Source: Terrimonas pollutisoli (GTDB taxonomy: Bacteria; Bacteroidota; Bacteroidia; Chitinophagales; Chitinophagaceae). Taken from it: a stretch of 64,000 nucleotides of DNA. How positions within the stretch are numbered: position 1 is the stretch's first letter; each line of letters opens with the position of its first letter. The stretch covers positions 62,001 to 126,000 of the forward strand of contig NZ_JARKNA010000008.1 in assembly GCF_029360765.1 (NCBI RefSeq), in the 5' to 3' direction. This document shows, piece after piece, positions 1 through 8,345 of the stretch. The position numbers and the translations under genes were made by a program. Under the pieces are notes generated by a model. The model saw only the letters and a list, made by a program, of their open reading frames with translations, did no database searches and was not told the origin of the DNA.

Positions 1-1
1 A

Positions 2-346
2 ATTGACAGGAAATTTGTCAATGAATTTGTATCCATTATTGAAAGCAACTTATCAAACGAAAATTTTGGCGTGGATGACATTAGCAGGAAAATTGGAATT
101 TCTCGTGTTCAATTGTATAGAAAAGTAAAAGCTTTGCTGGGTTATAACGTTAATGATTATATTATGACAGTGCGCCTGCAAAAAGCAAAATACCTTTTAG
201 TCAACGAAGATTTATCAATCGCAGAAATAGCTTACCAGGTAGGTTTTTCTTCCCAGGCTTATTTTGCCAGGCTTTTCAAATCCAAATTTGGGACTACTCC
301 CACAGAACACAGAGCCAAAAAAATCAGCGATAAACGAAATGAGTGA
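2..346 (+). CDS. AraC-type DNA-binding domain, C-terminal end of a regulator (partial)
   Basis: The reading frame is open from the left edge to the TGA at 344-346, so only the last ~114 residues are present. The start lies outside the window; a GTG at 71 is internal. Both helix-turn-helices of an AraC/XylS domain are visible: the first around IGISRVQLYRKVKALLG, the second around LSIAEIAYQVGFSSQAYFAR, ending in FKSKFGTTPTEHR. The lead-in (KFVNEFVSIIESNL) and the SRVQLYRKVKAL wording are typical of Bacteroidota hybrid two-component regulators of polysaccharide loci, but a stand-alone AraC protein cannot be excluded. Whether it serves the glycan locus next door is unknown, because an integration scar lies between them. 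Confidence 0.85.
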   Translation: MDRKFVNEFVSIIESNLSNENFGVDDISRKIGISRVQLYRKVKALLGYNVNDYIMTVRLQKAKYLLVNEDLSIAEIAYQVGFSSQAYFARLFKSKFGTTPTEHRAKKISDKRNE

Positions 347-495
347 TATAGGTTAGGGTAAGTATTGAGTAAATTATTATATTCACCCTGGAATTCAAAT
401 GAACTTAAATGAGGCGAATTGAAGCTGTTTCACTAATATTTCACCAAACTTTTAGCGCTTTGGTAAAATATTGAAAATGAATTAAAAAATTGCGA

Positions 496-518
496 GGTTC
501 GAATCCCGTACGGGCTAC
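496..518 (+). other. tRNA 3'-end fragment, probable attachment-site core
   Basis: The stretch reads as the 3' end of a tRNA: T-loop TTCGAAT (498-504), T-stem 3' strand CCCGT (505-509), acceptor 3' strand ACGGGCT (510-516) and discriminator A (517). The partner T-stem strand (expected ACGGG) is absent; sequence identity to a tRNA stops at the GG before the T-loop, and no 5' half lies upstream. An isolated tRNA 3' end next to an integrase gene is the classic footprint of site-specific integration into a tRNA gene. The intact tRNA must lie elsewhere. Confidence 0.75.
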
Positions 519-551
519 AAGAACAAATTCAGTACAACCCGGTACGACACG

Positions 552-587
552 AAATCCCCGCAAACTCAATACAAGCGGGGATTTTTA
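552..587 (+). terminator. Rho-independent terminator after the tRNA fragment
   Basis: The arms AAATCCCCGC (552-561) and GCGGGGATTT (575-584) form a 10-bp perfect stem with a 13-nt loop, followed by a T-rich run. It lies 34 nt after the tRNA fragment, where a tRNA transcription unit would normally end. Confidence 0.75.
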
Positions 588-680
588 TTTCAATAGCCCC
601 CACTTCGAAACGCTTCACGACCCATTTTGGTTCACCAGAGTTTCACCAAATTTTGTTGTTTCACCTAAAATTTACAATCG

Positions 681-1202
681 ATGAAAGCGTCCATCTCTTA
701 CTTTCCAAATGAAGCAAAACGAAATTCTAAAACAGGGAAAATACCCGTTTATATAAGAATTTGCGTAAACAGAACCAAAGCAGAAAACAGATTGAAGGCT
801 GAACCTTCCTCTGATCAACTATTAATATGAGATCCAATTACCATGCGCCTGAGCGAGAGAAACTCGCCGGTAAATCATCATCTAAATCGCCTGGATCAAA
901 AATTTTCAGATTTTCTAATCCCTAATACGACATCACTGTCACAATTTACAGCAGGTGATATTCGTGATCAAATAATAGGCATTAGGTCTCAAAAGCCTGA
1001 GAAGGTGGCAGAATTCATCGATAACTATTTTGAAAAGACTATCGTGAGTAATATAAATTTTAGACCCGGAACAGTAAAACAATACCGTCGCGCAATCAAC
1101 CATTTTAACCGGTTTTTAGAAATCAATAGCCAAAAAACTATCACTTTTCCGCAACTGGATTATGTCCTGGCAAGCGCATTTAATGGCTTGCGACCCCATT
1201 GA
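681..1202 (+). pseudogene. Tyrosine integrase remnant (in-frame stop, 3' truncated)
   Basis: From the ATG at 681 the frame encodes MKASISYFPNEAKR...GKIPVYIRI, the N-terminal arm-binding domain typical of Bacteroidota phage-type integrases. It is interrupted by a TGA at 828-830 and continues in the same frame as MRLSERNSPVNHHLNRL...NFRPGTVKQYRRAINHFNRFLE, the SAM-like core-binding domain. The frame ends at 1202, so the catalytic domain with the R-H-R-Y residues is missing. Family members often have Trp just before the DP that follows the stop, so TGG to TGA is a likely lesion. One nonsense change plus loss of the 3' half makes it non-functional. It marks an element that was excised or decayed beside the att-like fragment. 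Confidence 0.85.
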
Positions 1203-1285
1203 AATTATCACTTGCATTGATCACACAACTTTCATGATCCATCTTTATATTTTTTTTCTTTGCAACCAAATACCTGACGCTATCA

Positions 1286-2506
1286 CTAATGAATATCAAC
1301 GGCATGATCAGCTGCCACATTTTGGCCGCTCCAAACTTTTACGGCTGTCCATGGTTCAGCTGGCGATGACCAAAATTCATCTGTCTCTGGCAAACCTAGT
1401 GGCAGAAAAATATTGGCGCAGATATATAAACTGCCGGTGGTAATATAAAAATCAGCAAGATCCTGTTGGGCGCCATATAATCCTATCGAGAGAAAACCAT
1501 CCTGATTATAGGTACCGCCAGCGTTCATTGTTTTTTTGATCACCGCCGTCAGCGCCGAACGAACCTGTGAGGGTTTTAATGATGGCGGCAATTGTTTTCT
1601 CAATGCTATATCAGCCAGGTGATGAAATGAGCCACCCCGATAAACAATGGACCGGCCAACAACGGGATAGGAACCATCAGCATTAATATTTCTTTCCTGG
1701 ATCTCAGCATAACGCTTGTTGATCTTGTCAAGATTAGGAGCATACCATTGATATGCTTTATTTTTTGCATTGATGGTAGCGACGATTGTTGCGAGATAAG
1801 GATGAATCACTATACTGTTATAATAATCCATATGAAAATTCATTCCGTCTGAAAACAGACCGTCACCCACATACCAATGATTAGCAAATCCCCTTATGGC
1901 AAATTCGATCCGCACGGGATCATAATCCAATCCATACTTACAAAAGAATGCTTCGATCATCCCGGTAAATAAAACCCAGTTGGAATAAACAGGTACCGTG
2001 TTGCGTGTAGTTTTAAAAACAGCTATCACCTGCTGCTTTACTGTGGTATCAAGATTTTGCCACAACCATGGACAACGCACCAACCCTAAGGCAAAAAAAG
2101 AAGCATCCACTAGTGGCTGGCCTCCATTCCATTTCAAATAATCTTTAGCAGAAGGATTGACCGCATTAGCAATTCCCTTCAGGGACCACTGACGATATTG
2201 ATTACGAAGGTTTATTTCTTCCTTTGAACCACCTTCTGAATTCAACCAGGGTGCAATGCCGCTTAATGTTCTGCCAAATGCTTCAAGATAAGAAACGGCA
2301 GTTCTATTGGCAGCATTATCGATATTTTTCGCCAACTCCACGGGCATCTTTTCTTTCAGTTTATTTTCTGCAAGATTGGATAGGATTGGTCTTGCCATTT
2401 TATCCATCTCCTTTAACCAAATTTGCCGGTCATTCGGATTTGTTTGCGCTTGTATTGTAACTATCGCAAAAAAGAAAACGGCAATTGCAAATAATTTTTT
2501 TATCAT
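1286..2506 (-). CDS. DUF2264 domain protein of the glycan locus, secreted
   Basis: This 406-residue protein has an N-terminal signal peptide (MIKKLFAIAVFFFAIVTIQAQ) and a full DUF2264 domain, recognisable by RTAVSYLEAFGRTLSGIAPWL, YSNWVLFTGMIEAFF and GDGLFSDGMNFHMDYYNS. DUF2264 proteins resemble (alpha/alpha)6-barrel enzymes and are frequent in loci for pectin-like and uronic-acid-containing glycans. The exact reaction is not established, so none is assigned. It is the last gene of the minus-strand locus, 228 nt after the GH43 gene, with a gene relic in the gap. Its 3' end lies 83 nt from the integrase remnant, so the locus may have been trimmed on this side. Confidence 0.8.
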   Translation of the reverse strand: MIKKLFAIAVFFFAIVTIQAQTNPNDRQIWLKEMDKMARPILSNLAENKLKEKMPVELAKNIDNAANRTAVSYLEAFGRTLSGIAPWLNSEGGSKEEINLRNQYRQWSLKGIANAVNPSAKDYLKWNGGQPLVDASFFALGLVRCPWLWQNLDTTVKQQVIAVFKTTRNTVPVYSNWVLFTGMIEAFFCKYGLDYDPVRIEFAIRGFANHWYVGDGLFSDGMNFHMDYYNSIVIHPYLATIVATINAKNKAYQWYAPNLDKINKRYAEIQERNINADGSYPVVGRSIVYRGGSFHHLADIALRKQLPPSLKPSQVRSALTAVIKKTMNAGGTYNQDGFLSIGLYGAQQDLADFYITTGSLYICANIFLPLGLPETDEFWSSPAEPWTAVKVWSGQNVAADHAVDIH

Positions 2507-2543
2507 AGCTAAAACAATTCTGTAAGAAACATCTTTTCCCGGG

Positions 2544-2710
2544 ATTGATTCTTATTACTGTCAAAGAATGCGCAGGAACAACCTGCTCAAATGATTTACT
2601 CAGTGATCTCACTTGTCCACCGCAACCACCACTGCGGTTGCTCAATACTGTTTTTCAAATGAGATGCATCCCATTAAAATTGCTGAGAAAAGAATTCCCT
2701 TTTTCATCAT
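2544..2710 (-). pseudogene. Relic of a secreted glycosidase gene (possibly GH51-like)
   Basis: Between the GH43 and DUF2264 genes an ATG at 2710 starts a signal-peptide-like segment, MMKKGILFSAILMGCISF, that stops at 2642. In another frame from about 2645 down to 2544 the translation contains VRSLSKSFEQVVPAHSLTVIRIN. This closely resembles the C-terminal strand of alpha-L-arabinofuranosidases and related beta-sandwich-capped glycosidases (SF..VPAYSLTVIRI). Start and end of one secreted glycosidase thus lie about 70 nt apart in different frames, as left by a large internal deletion. The family assignment is tentative. Confidence 0.4.
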
Positions 2711-2734
2711 CGTTGTTATAAGATTATTTATCAT

Positions 2735-4915
2735 TTATTTCGTTAATCCTGTTCCCTTGTGTGTCGGGATTGTTTGTTTAATGCTTCCATCAGTATTGAA
2801 TTCCAATTTATCAATACAAACCTCCCGGTTATAACCAGCGGCCCATCCCATGTTGATGCCATTGGGATAATTGAAACGATGATAGACAATATACCATTCA
2901 TCTTTACCGGGCACCTGGATGACGGAATGATGACCTGTAGCATAAATACCTGAAGCCACATCTTTTGCAATCACCAGGTTATTGGCAGACACCTTTATTT
3001 TTCCTGCTGGCGAATCCGAAGTACCATATCGTACCCTGTAATTTTCACTTCTTGTGTCATCCTCTGACCACATAAAATAATATATGCCGTTACGATAAAG
3101 GACATGAGTACCTTCTCTGAAAGTAGAATCCGGGGTAATGACCCTCGTGCTACCCTCTTTCAAAGAAACCATATCATCATTCAATTCAGCTACGGCCATA
3201 TAACCATTGCCCCAATACAAATAATTCTTTCCAGTGGCAGGATCGGTAAAAACATCTGGGTCAATTTGCTGTCCCCTTGTGACGCCTTCAGGAAATTTAT
3301 CGATTAACGGTTTTCCGGAATCAACGAATGGTCCTGTTGGATCATCCGCCACCGCTACACCGATCTTTTGCGCCGCGGTAAAATAGAAGTAGTATTTGTA
3401 TTGGCCGCTTACCTTCTTTTCAATGATGCAGGGCGCCCAGGCATTTCTTTTTGCCCAGCTTACGTCTTTGTCAAGATCAAGAATAGTTCCTTCATCTTTC
3501 CAGTTGACAAGATCCGTTGATGAAAAAGTTTTGAAATAAGTTCCTGTCCAGTTGGTGAATCCATCACTGGTAGGGTAGATATAGTACTTGTTTGTTTTTT
3601 GGGAAGACAGGATATCAGGATCGGCGTAGTAACCATTCAACACGGGATTATTGTTAACATTTGCATACACACGCCAGGTTTCAGGTTGGCTTCCCTTTAT
3701 GGAAATTTTGTAGGCCACGGGCCCTTTTGAAAAATTCTGCGCCGTAGTTGGATTGATAGTTACACCGGGTAATAAAATAAAAGAAGGATTGAAAGCCGAC
3801 AAATTAGTTCCGGGCTTTACCGACAGGTAAAGCGACTTCTTCAACGTATCAATTTTCGTGTTTATTTTTTTGATAGCATTTGACGACGCTGAGCTCATGA
3901 TATCTTCAACAGTTCCCCATTTAGTGATTAATCTTTCCGCTTCCTGCGAAGTAATGGGCATAACCGTTCCATGCCTTGGATGAAAGTTCATTTTTACTTC
4001 ATGATCGATCACTGAAAAAGTTTTCAAATCCCTGCTTTTTGTAAACTGGTATCTGCCTTTTGTGTACACATCATACATCAGGATATAACCCTCGCCATTA
4101 TTAAGTTTGAAAACACCGGCCCCTTCAACAGGATCTTTTGTTTGCTGAATGTACCGGTCCTCCAAAACATAACCACTGGTCAGTTTATTGGAAACCGCTA
4201 TTTTGATACCTGCGCCTTCTCCTTCAGTCTTAAAAAATAAATTATACTTACCCTCTTTAAACACAATATCGCCATCAATACAAGCTCCATTGGTCGGGCT
4301 AAAAAAAAGTTGTTTTGGTTCAGTTGCCAGGTCTGTAAAATCTTTATTGACATAGGCATAATAAATTTTATCGGGATCCTTTCCATGCTTCATGGAAAAA
4401 TAGATCATGTACCTGCCCGTATTCGCATCATAAATTGTTTGTGGCGCCCATACCCGGAGCAGGCTATCCTGGCCGGGATATTTTTTTTGAATGTTTACAA
4501 TAGAAGAGGTCCAATTAACAAGATCGGTTGATTTCAACAGCACCATGGCACGGTTAGAATCCCAGCCATTAGCGGCAACCATATCGGTTGCCACCATGTA
4601 AAATGTTTTTCCATCATGACCCCGTAGAATATGCGGGTCACGAACGCCTCCGGTTTCGCTGATTTTTTCAGAGCTGATTACCGGCTTATTATTGTTTAAT
4701 GCCCTGAAACTGTATCCATCTTTACTAAGGGCAAACCGAATCTGCTCGTCTTCCTTTGCATTACCCGTAAAATAGGTAAACAAATAGGCGTCATACTTTT
4801 CTTTTTTACCCACATATTTTTTTTGGGCCGGTGATGCGGAAGAAATAATAATGCATGTAAATAGCCATGCTGCGTTCGGTACAAATAATTTTAGTACCCC
4901 AAAAGAAAATTTCAT
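2735..4915 (-). CDS. Secreted glycoside hydrolase with two GH43 domains
   Basis: This 726-residue protein carries two five-bladed beta-propellers. After a signal segment, the N-terminal GH43-like domain spans roughly residues 40-340 (GVRDPHILRGHDG, ACIDGDIVFKEGKYNLFFKTEG). A beta-rich linker follows (about 360-420, FSKGPVAYKISIKGS). The C-terminal GH43 domain has the expected acidic residues: YYADPDIL (general base), QIDPDVF (pKa modulator) and FREGTHVLYRNGIYYFMWSED (general acid Glu). GH43 enzymes release arabinose, xylose or galactose from plant glycans. The first domain is less canonical and may bind rather than cut. The next gene upstream, GH16, ends 9 nt from its start, so they are co-transcribed. 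Confidence 0.85.
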   Translation of the reverse strand: MKFSFGVLKLFVPNAAWLFTCIIISSASPAQKKYVGKKEKYDAYLFTYFTGNAKEDEQIRFALSKDGYSFRALNNNKPVISSEKISETGGVRDPHILRGHDGKTFYMVATDMVAANGWDSNRAMVLLKSTDLVNWTSSIVNIQKKYPGQDSLLRVWAPQTIYDANTGRYMIYFSMKHGKDPDKIYYAYVNKDFTDLATEPKQLFFSPTNGACIDGDIVFKEGKYNLFFKTEGEGAGIKIAVSNKLTSGYVLEDRYIQQTKDPVEGAGVFKLNNGEGYILMYDVYTKGRYQFTKSRDLKTFSVIDHEVKMNFHPRHGTVMPITSQEAERLITKWGTVEDIMSSASSNAIKKINTKIDTLKKSLYLSVKPGTNLSAFNPSFILLPGVTINPTTAQNFSKGPVAYKISIKGSQPETWRVYANVNNNPVLNGYYADPDILSSQKTNKYYIYPTSDGFTNWTGTYFKTFSSTDLVNWKDEGTILDLDKDVSWAKRNAWAPCIIEKKVSGQYKYYFYFTAAQKIGVAVADDPTGPFVDSGKPLIDKFPEGVTRGQQIDPDVFTDPATGKNYLYWGNGYMAVAELNDDMVSLKEGSTRVITPDSTFREGTHVLYRNGIYYFMWSEDDTRSENYRVRYGTSDSPAGKIKVSANNLVIAKDVASGIYATGHHSVIQVPGKDEWYIVYHRFNYPNGINMGWAAGYNREVCIDKLEFNTDGSIKQTIPTHKGTGLTK

Positions 4916-4924
4916 TTATAGCAA

Positions 4925-5716
4925 TTATTTAAGTTGATACACTCTCACATAATCCACTTCAAACTTACGGGGGAATTTGGTTCTTTCGGGATTACCACCG
5001 TTCGTTCCGCCAATAGCCAGGTTCAACAACATATAATGCGGTTGTTTGAAGGGATTGAAACCACTGTCATCTTTATTGATCAGTGAATCAACTGACACCT
5101 TGTTGAGCAAAACGTCATCTACATATAATGCGATAAAATCTTCTGTCCAATCCATTCGCCACACATGAAACTTCGACGACCAGTTAGTACCGCCCATCGA
5201 ATCAACCGGGAATGTATTGCTGTACCATTCGGGCTTCCCGCCTTTTCCAAGGCAGGCAATATTTGCCAGCAATTTTCCATGGTAATATTCCATGATATCT
5301 ATTTCTCCATTGGCGGGCCAGATTCCATCGTTGATATCAATCCGACCCCGCATTTCAAATCGTCCGTATTGCCAGTTTTTTTTGCCAGCAGTGATTAAAC
5401 ACGATGAAGTGTAATTGATTTCAGGTCTGTTTTTCCGCCAGCTTTTGTTATCTGCTTCGTAGTCTGGGTTTGGCTTGCGTTCCTTTTTTGCCTCAATGAC
5501 TAAAAGGCCTTTATCACAGTTTGCATTTGAAGGTTGATACCATTGCAGCTCTTCATTGCGTACAAAACCATATTCATAGTTCCAGTTTGCAGTGTCAGGC
5601 ATTCCCTCTTTATTAAACTCATCTGCCCACACCAATTTGTATTCGTTATTTCTTTCCTGGGCCTGCAAACGAAAAATACAAGTGGCAAAAATTCCTAAGA
5701 AAAATAATTTACGCAT
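4925..5716 (-). CDS. GH16 family endo-glycanase, secreted
   Basis: The protein has 263 residues with a signal peptide (MRKLFFLGIFATCIFRLQAQ) and a single GH16 beta-jelly-roll domain. The catalytic signature ExDxxE appears as WPANGEIDIMEYYHG near residue 140: the first Glu is the nucleophile and the last the acid/base. VWADEFNKEG at the start and EVDYVRVYQLK at the end are the usual GH16 boundary strands. GH16 members of this type mostly cut beta-1,3 or mixed beta-glucans, but also galactans; the sequence alone does not decide. In this locus it would supply the endo-acting cut outside the cell or in the periplasm. Confidence 0.87.
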   Translation of the reverse strand: MRKLFFLGIFATCIFRLQAQERNNEYKLVWADEFNKEGMPDTANWNYEYGFVRNEELQWYQPSNANCDKGLLVIEAKKERKPNPDYEADNKSWRKNRPEINYTSSCLITAGKKNWQYGRFEMRGRIDINDGIWPANGEIDIMEYYHGKLLANIACLGKGGKPEWYSNTFPVDSMGGTNWSSKFHVWRMDWTEDFIALYVDDVLLNKVSVDSLINKDDSGFNPFKQPHYMLLNLAIGGTNGGNPERTKFPRKFEVDYVRVYQLK

Positions 5717-5771
5717 GTTTGTCGAATAACTTTTTTTCGAATGAAACTAAAGGTATCTAAATCTAAATCGG

Positions 5772-6920
5772 TTATTTTTTATCAAGGTATCGATACATTT
5801 CGCAGGCAGCTAATAGAAAGGCGCCCACGCCAAAATTAGCAGTTGAATTTTTATCAACTACCTGCCCCGGTATAGCTCTTTCACCAATTGGCTGTACATA
5901 GCCGATCCTTCCGTCCGGTTGCAATGCTACGTTAACCAGGTAATCCCAACTCTTTTTTACCACCGGCAAATAGTCCTTTTTCTTTAAATAACCATTATTG
6001 ATCCCCCATAACAGTCCATACGTAAAGAATGCCGTTCCACTTGTTTCAGGACCTGGCGCATGACCAGCGTCCAATATGCTTCTTGTCCAATATCCCTCCT
6101 GCTGCTGTGACTTTTTTATTGCTTCAGCCATCCCTTTAAACTTTATAATATACTCATCCCTGTGCAGATCATCTTTGGGTAAATCTTTTAACACCTTCGC
6201 CAAACCAGCAAAGACCCAACCATCTCCCCTTGCCCAGAAGTCTTTTTTACCATTGGCACTTTTATGCTTTGGATAAACATATTTTGCATCGCGATAGTAT
6301 ATCTTCTCAACGCTATCATACATGATGCTATTAGCGTAACTGAAGTAATCATGTAATTTATCAAGGTATAATTTATTACCCGTGACTTTATACAACTTTG
6401 TCATTACAGGCATCACCATATAAAGTCCATCAGCCCACCACCAGTAATCATTTTTGGAAGTGCTCATTTGATATTCCATTACTTCCCTTGCCCTTGCAAC
6501 TTTCTTTTCATCTTTTTCCAGTGTATAGAGATCAATATAGGTTTGAAAACAGATTTGCCAGTCACCAAAGAGTACATGATCATCCGTTTCGCCATAATTA
6601 TATTTCCACGAAGCTTTGTCATTTGATTTAGCGCCCATCCACTGATTATGTTCGGCCCACGCCTCTGAATATTTCTTATAGCTTTCATTCTTTGTCAAAA
6701 AATAGGCTTCCATATTACCGGTGTGATATGCAGCATCGTTCCAAAAGGCCCAATCAGGTTGTGGATTTTGCGTTTGCCAATAACCATTAACCTGGCCAAT
6801 AATATCCAACACCTCCTGCTTAGAATTAACTCCAACCGTTTTACCCGCCTTTTGCGCAGTACAACTGGCAAGAATAAAAGTGATGGTTGTAATATTTATA
6901 ATGATTTTTTTAATTTTCAT
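5772..6920 (-). CDS. GH105 unsaturated uronyl hydrolase, lipoprotein
   Basis: The protein has 382 residues and begins with a lipoprotein signal whose lipobox is LASC. It shows the (alpha/alpha)6-barrel hallmarks of the YteR/GH105 family: YWWWADGLYMVMPVM, which carries the proton-donating Asp, WARGDGWVFAGLAKVL and GPETSGTAFFTYGLLWG. GH105 enzymes hydrate the unsaturated uronic acid that a lyase leaves at the non-reducing end. Its presence therefore implies a lyase acting on a uronic-acid glycan, and the BNR_4 protein 18 nt upstream is the candidate. The lipid anchor suggests action on oligosaccharides at the cell surface or in the periplasm. Confidence 0.87.
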   Translation of the reverse strand: MKIKKIIINITTITFILASCTAQKAGKTVGVNSKQEVLDIIGQVNGYWQTQNPQPDWAFWNDAAYHTGNMEAYFLTKNESYKKYSEAWAEHNQWMGAKSNDKASWKYNYGETDDHVLFGDWQICFQTYIDLYTLEKDEKKVARAREVMEYQMSTSKNDYWWWADGLYMVMPVMTKLYKVTGNKLYLDKLHDYFSYANSIMYDSVEKIYYRDAKYVYPKHKSANGKKDFWARGDGWVFAGLAKVLKDLPKDDLHRDEYIIKFKGMAEAIKKSQQQEGYWTRSILDAGHAPGPETSGTAFFTYGLLWGINNGYLKKKDYLPVVKKSWDYLVNVALQPDGRIGYVQPIGERAIPGQVVDKNSTANFGVGAFLLAACEMYRYLDKK

Positions 6921-6938
6921 GATTCGGTTTGCATTTTA

Positions 6939-8255
6939 TTAAAACGGCGCCCATTCCAACACTTTTACCATCTGCGGTGCAGTGTTAATGATACCTTCTG
7001 CATCTGCCTGTTTCACATGTTGTACAAATAGATTTATTCGTTGCGTCTTTCTCCATAACTCCGTATCATAAGTAGGTTCCCAGGCACCTGTATTATCATC
7101 GGCCAGATCAAACAGCTTCCATTCATTCCTTTTATAAATGGAAGTATTGATTGCTACTGATACTTTATTATTTCTTTCCGCATCCCTGAAGATTAATGCA
7201 GTTGCAACGTGTTTTCTTTTTTTCCAGGTAATCACCTGTGGTCGTGATATTGGAATTTGCCGGGTTCCCGTTCCGCTCAAACTAAAATCTAGTGTACGAA
7301 ACCCGAGGTTTTGCATTTGCCATTGTCTATTTTTTTTATAAACAATATGATATTGCGGAACACTTTGATCATCCTTTTTCCAATAGCTGGCAATAATGGG
7401 ATTGCTGCTCTTATCAGCATACATGGATGTTTGATTGATCAATTCACTACTCTGCGGAATGCGCCAGGCATACTCAGCCGTTGCAGCGTTGATCGGCAAT
7501 TGATATTTTTTGCCCCGGGAATTTTCCCATGTCAGCCCGCCGTCTTTTGATCTTGCATAACAGAGGTCATGGTTACTAGCCACATCGGGACTTTCCCGCC
7601 ACACCCAGGAAAGATGGATAACATTTTTATCACCGACACAGGCCTGCCAGTAAGCATTTCTTTTTCCTTCACCATCAATTAAATTATCAGACAACTGTAT
7701 CCACTGTTTAGTGGCAATACTGTATTTGTTGACGACTAAATTTCCTCTGCCCGAACCGCCATCACGATACAAAAAGAGCAAATCACCACCTGGCATTTTA
7801 TAAAATTCAGGATAGCTGACACTGTTTTCATTTTTACCTGTCATGCTCCTTTTCGCTCCCATCTCCAGCGACAAAGGTTGTTCGCTAATGCTGTAGTTAA
7901 GCTGGCCATTGTGATGATCCCAGGCAAGATGCAAATAACCTTCGCCATCAATCATTATGCTGATACTGTTATGAGCATCTTTGATATTACCGGTAAAAGC
8001 GGTTTCCTTCAATTGCCATTCGCTTGTTCCTGTTTTTCTTTTGCCGAGTACTACATTTCCGTTCTTATTGTAAAAACTGATGAATTGCCAATCGCTGTGA
8101 GTGACCAGTGAATTCTTTCTAAACACAACGGTATTCACAGAATTTCCGGCCCAGCCACTATCAACCTTCGTGATAGTTACTCCATCCATCGGCTGTGCTG
8201 TTGCAGTAAGGGCGTTCAACAGGAAAAAAACAATTACTATAGTGCGACAAGCCAT
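6939..8255 (-). CDS. BNR_4 repeat protein, possible polysaccharide lyase
   Basis: The start chosen is the ATG at 8255, which gives a clean signal peptide (MACRTIVIVFFLLNALTATAQ); an in-frame upstream ATG at 8309 would add 18 unlikely residues. The mature protein is a BNR_4-type seven-bladed propeller, seen in DAHNSISIMIDGEGYLHLAWDHHNGQ, SVSYPEFYKMPGGDLLFLYRDGGSG and WIQLSDNLIDGEGKRNAYWQA. The BNR_4 family includes lyases acting on glucuronate-containing polysaccharides such as ulvan. Pairing with GH105 next door supports a lyase role here, but the catalytic residues cannot be confirmed by eye. It lies between iolG and the GH105 gene. Confidence 0.75.
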   Translation of the reverse strand: MACRTIVIVFFLLNALTATAQPMDGVTITKVDSGWAGNSVNTVVFRKNSLVTHSDWQFISFYNKNGNVVLGKRKTGTSEWQLKETAFTGNIKDAHNSISIMIDGEGYLHLAWDHHNGQLNYSISEQPLSLEMGAKRSMTGKNENSVSYPEFYKMPGGDLLFLYRDGGSGRGNLVVNKYSIATKQWIQLSDNLIDGEGKRNAYWQACVGDKNVIHLSWVWRESPDVASNHDLCYARSKDGGLTWENSRGKKYQLPINAATAEYAWRIPQSSELINQTSMYADKSSNPIIASYWKKDDQSVPQYHIVYKKNRQWQMQNLGFRTLDFSLSGTGTRQIPISRPQVITWKKRKHVATALIFRDAERNNKVSVAINTSIYKRNEWKLFDLADDNTGAWEPTYDTELWRKTQRINLFVQHVKQADAEGIINTAPQMVKVLEWAPF

Positions 8256-8345
8256 CTTTTTTGAAATTTTCGGTTGACTGCAAATTAAAATGGCCGGATC
8301 AAAAAACATCCGGCCATTGAATGAATAAATTTGACTTCTCGCTTT

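Larger units (their letters stand above)
427..665. repeat. TTTCACC direct repeats around the att-like core
   Basis: Short direct repeats of the type TTTCACC(AAA) occur near 428 (TTTCACT), at 439-448, 631 (TTCACC), 641-650 and 659-665. Two lie left of the tRNA fragment at 496-518 and three lie between it and the integrase start at 681. Repeats of this size and placement are what arm-type binding sites of a tyrosine integrase look like. That role is inferred. The rest of 347-490 shows no gene. Confidence 0.4.

Noticed and set aside
828..830. TGA in the integrase frame read as selenocysteine
   Set aside because: No SECIS-like hairpin, and the 3' half of the gene is missing anyway; a nonsense mutation is simpler.
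1162..1443. Open frame on the plus strand spanning the integrase scar and the DUF2264 gene
   Set aside because: It is mostly antisense to the DUF2264 coding region and shows no family resemblance.
2613..2834. Plus-strand frame over the glycosidase relic and GH43 3' end
   Set aside because: Antisense to a real gene end; composition typical of a shadow frame.
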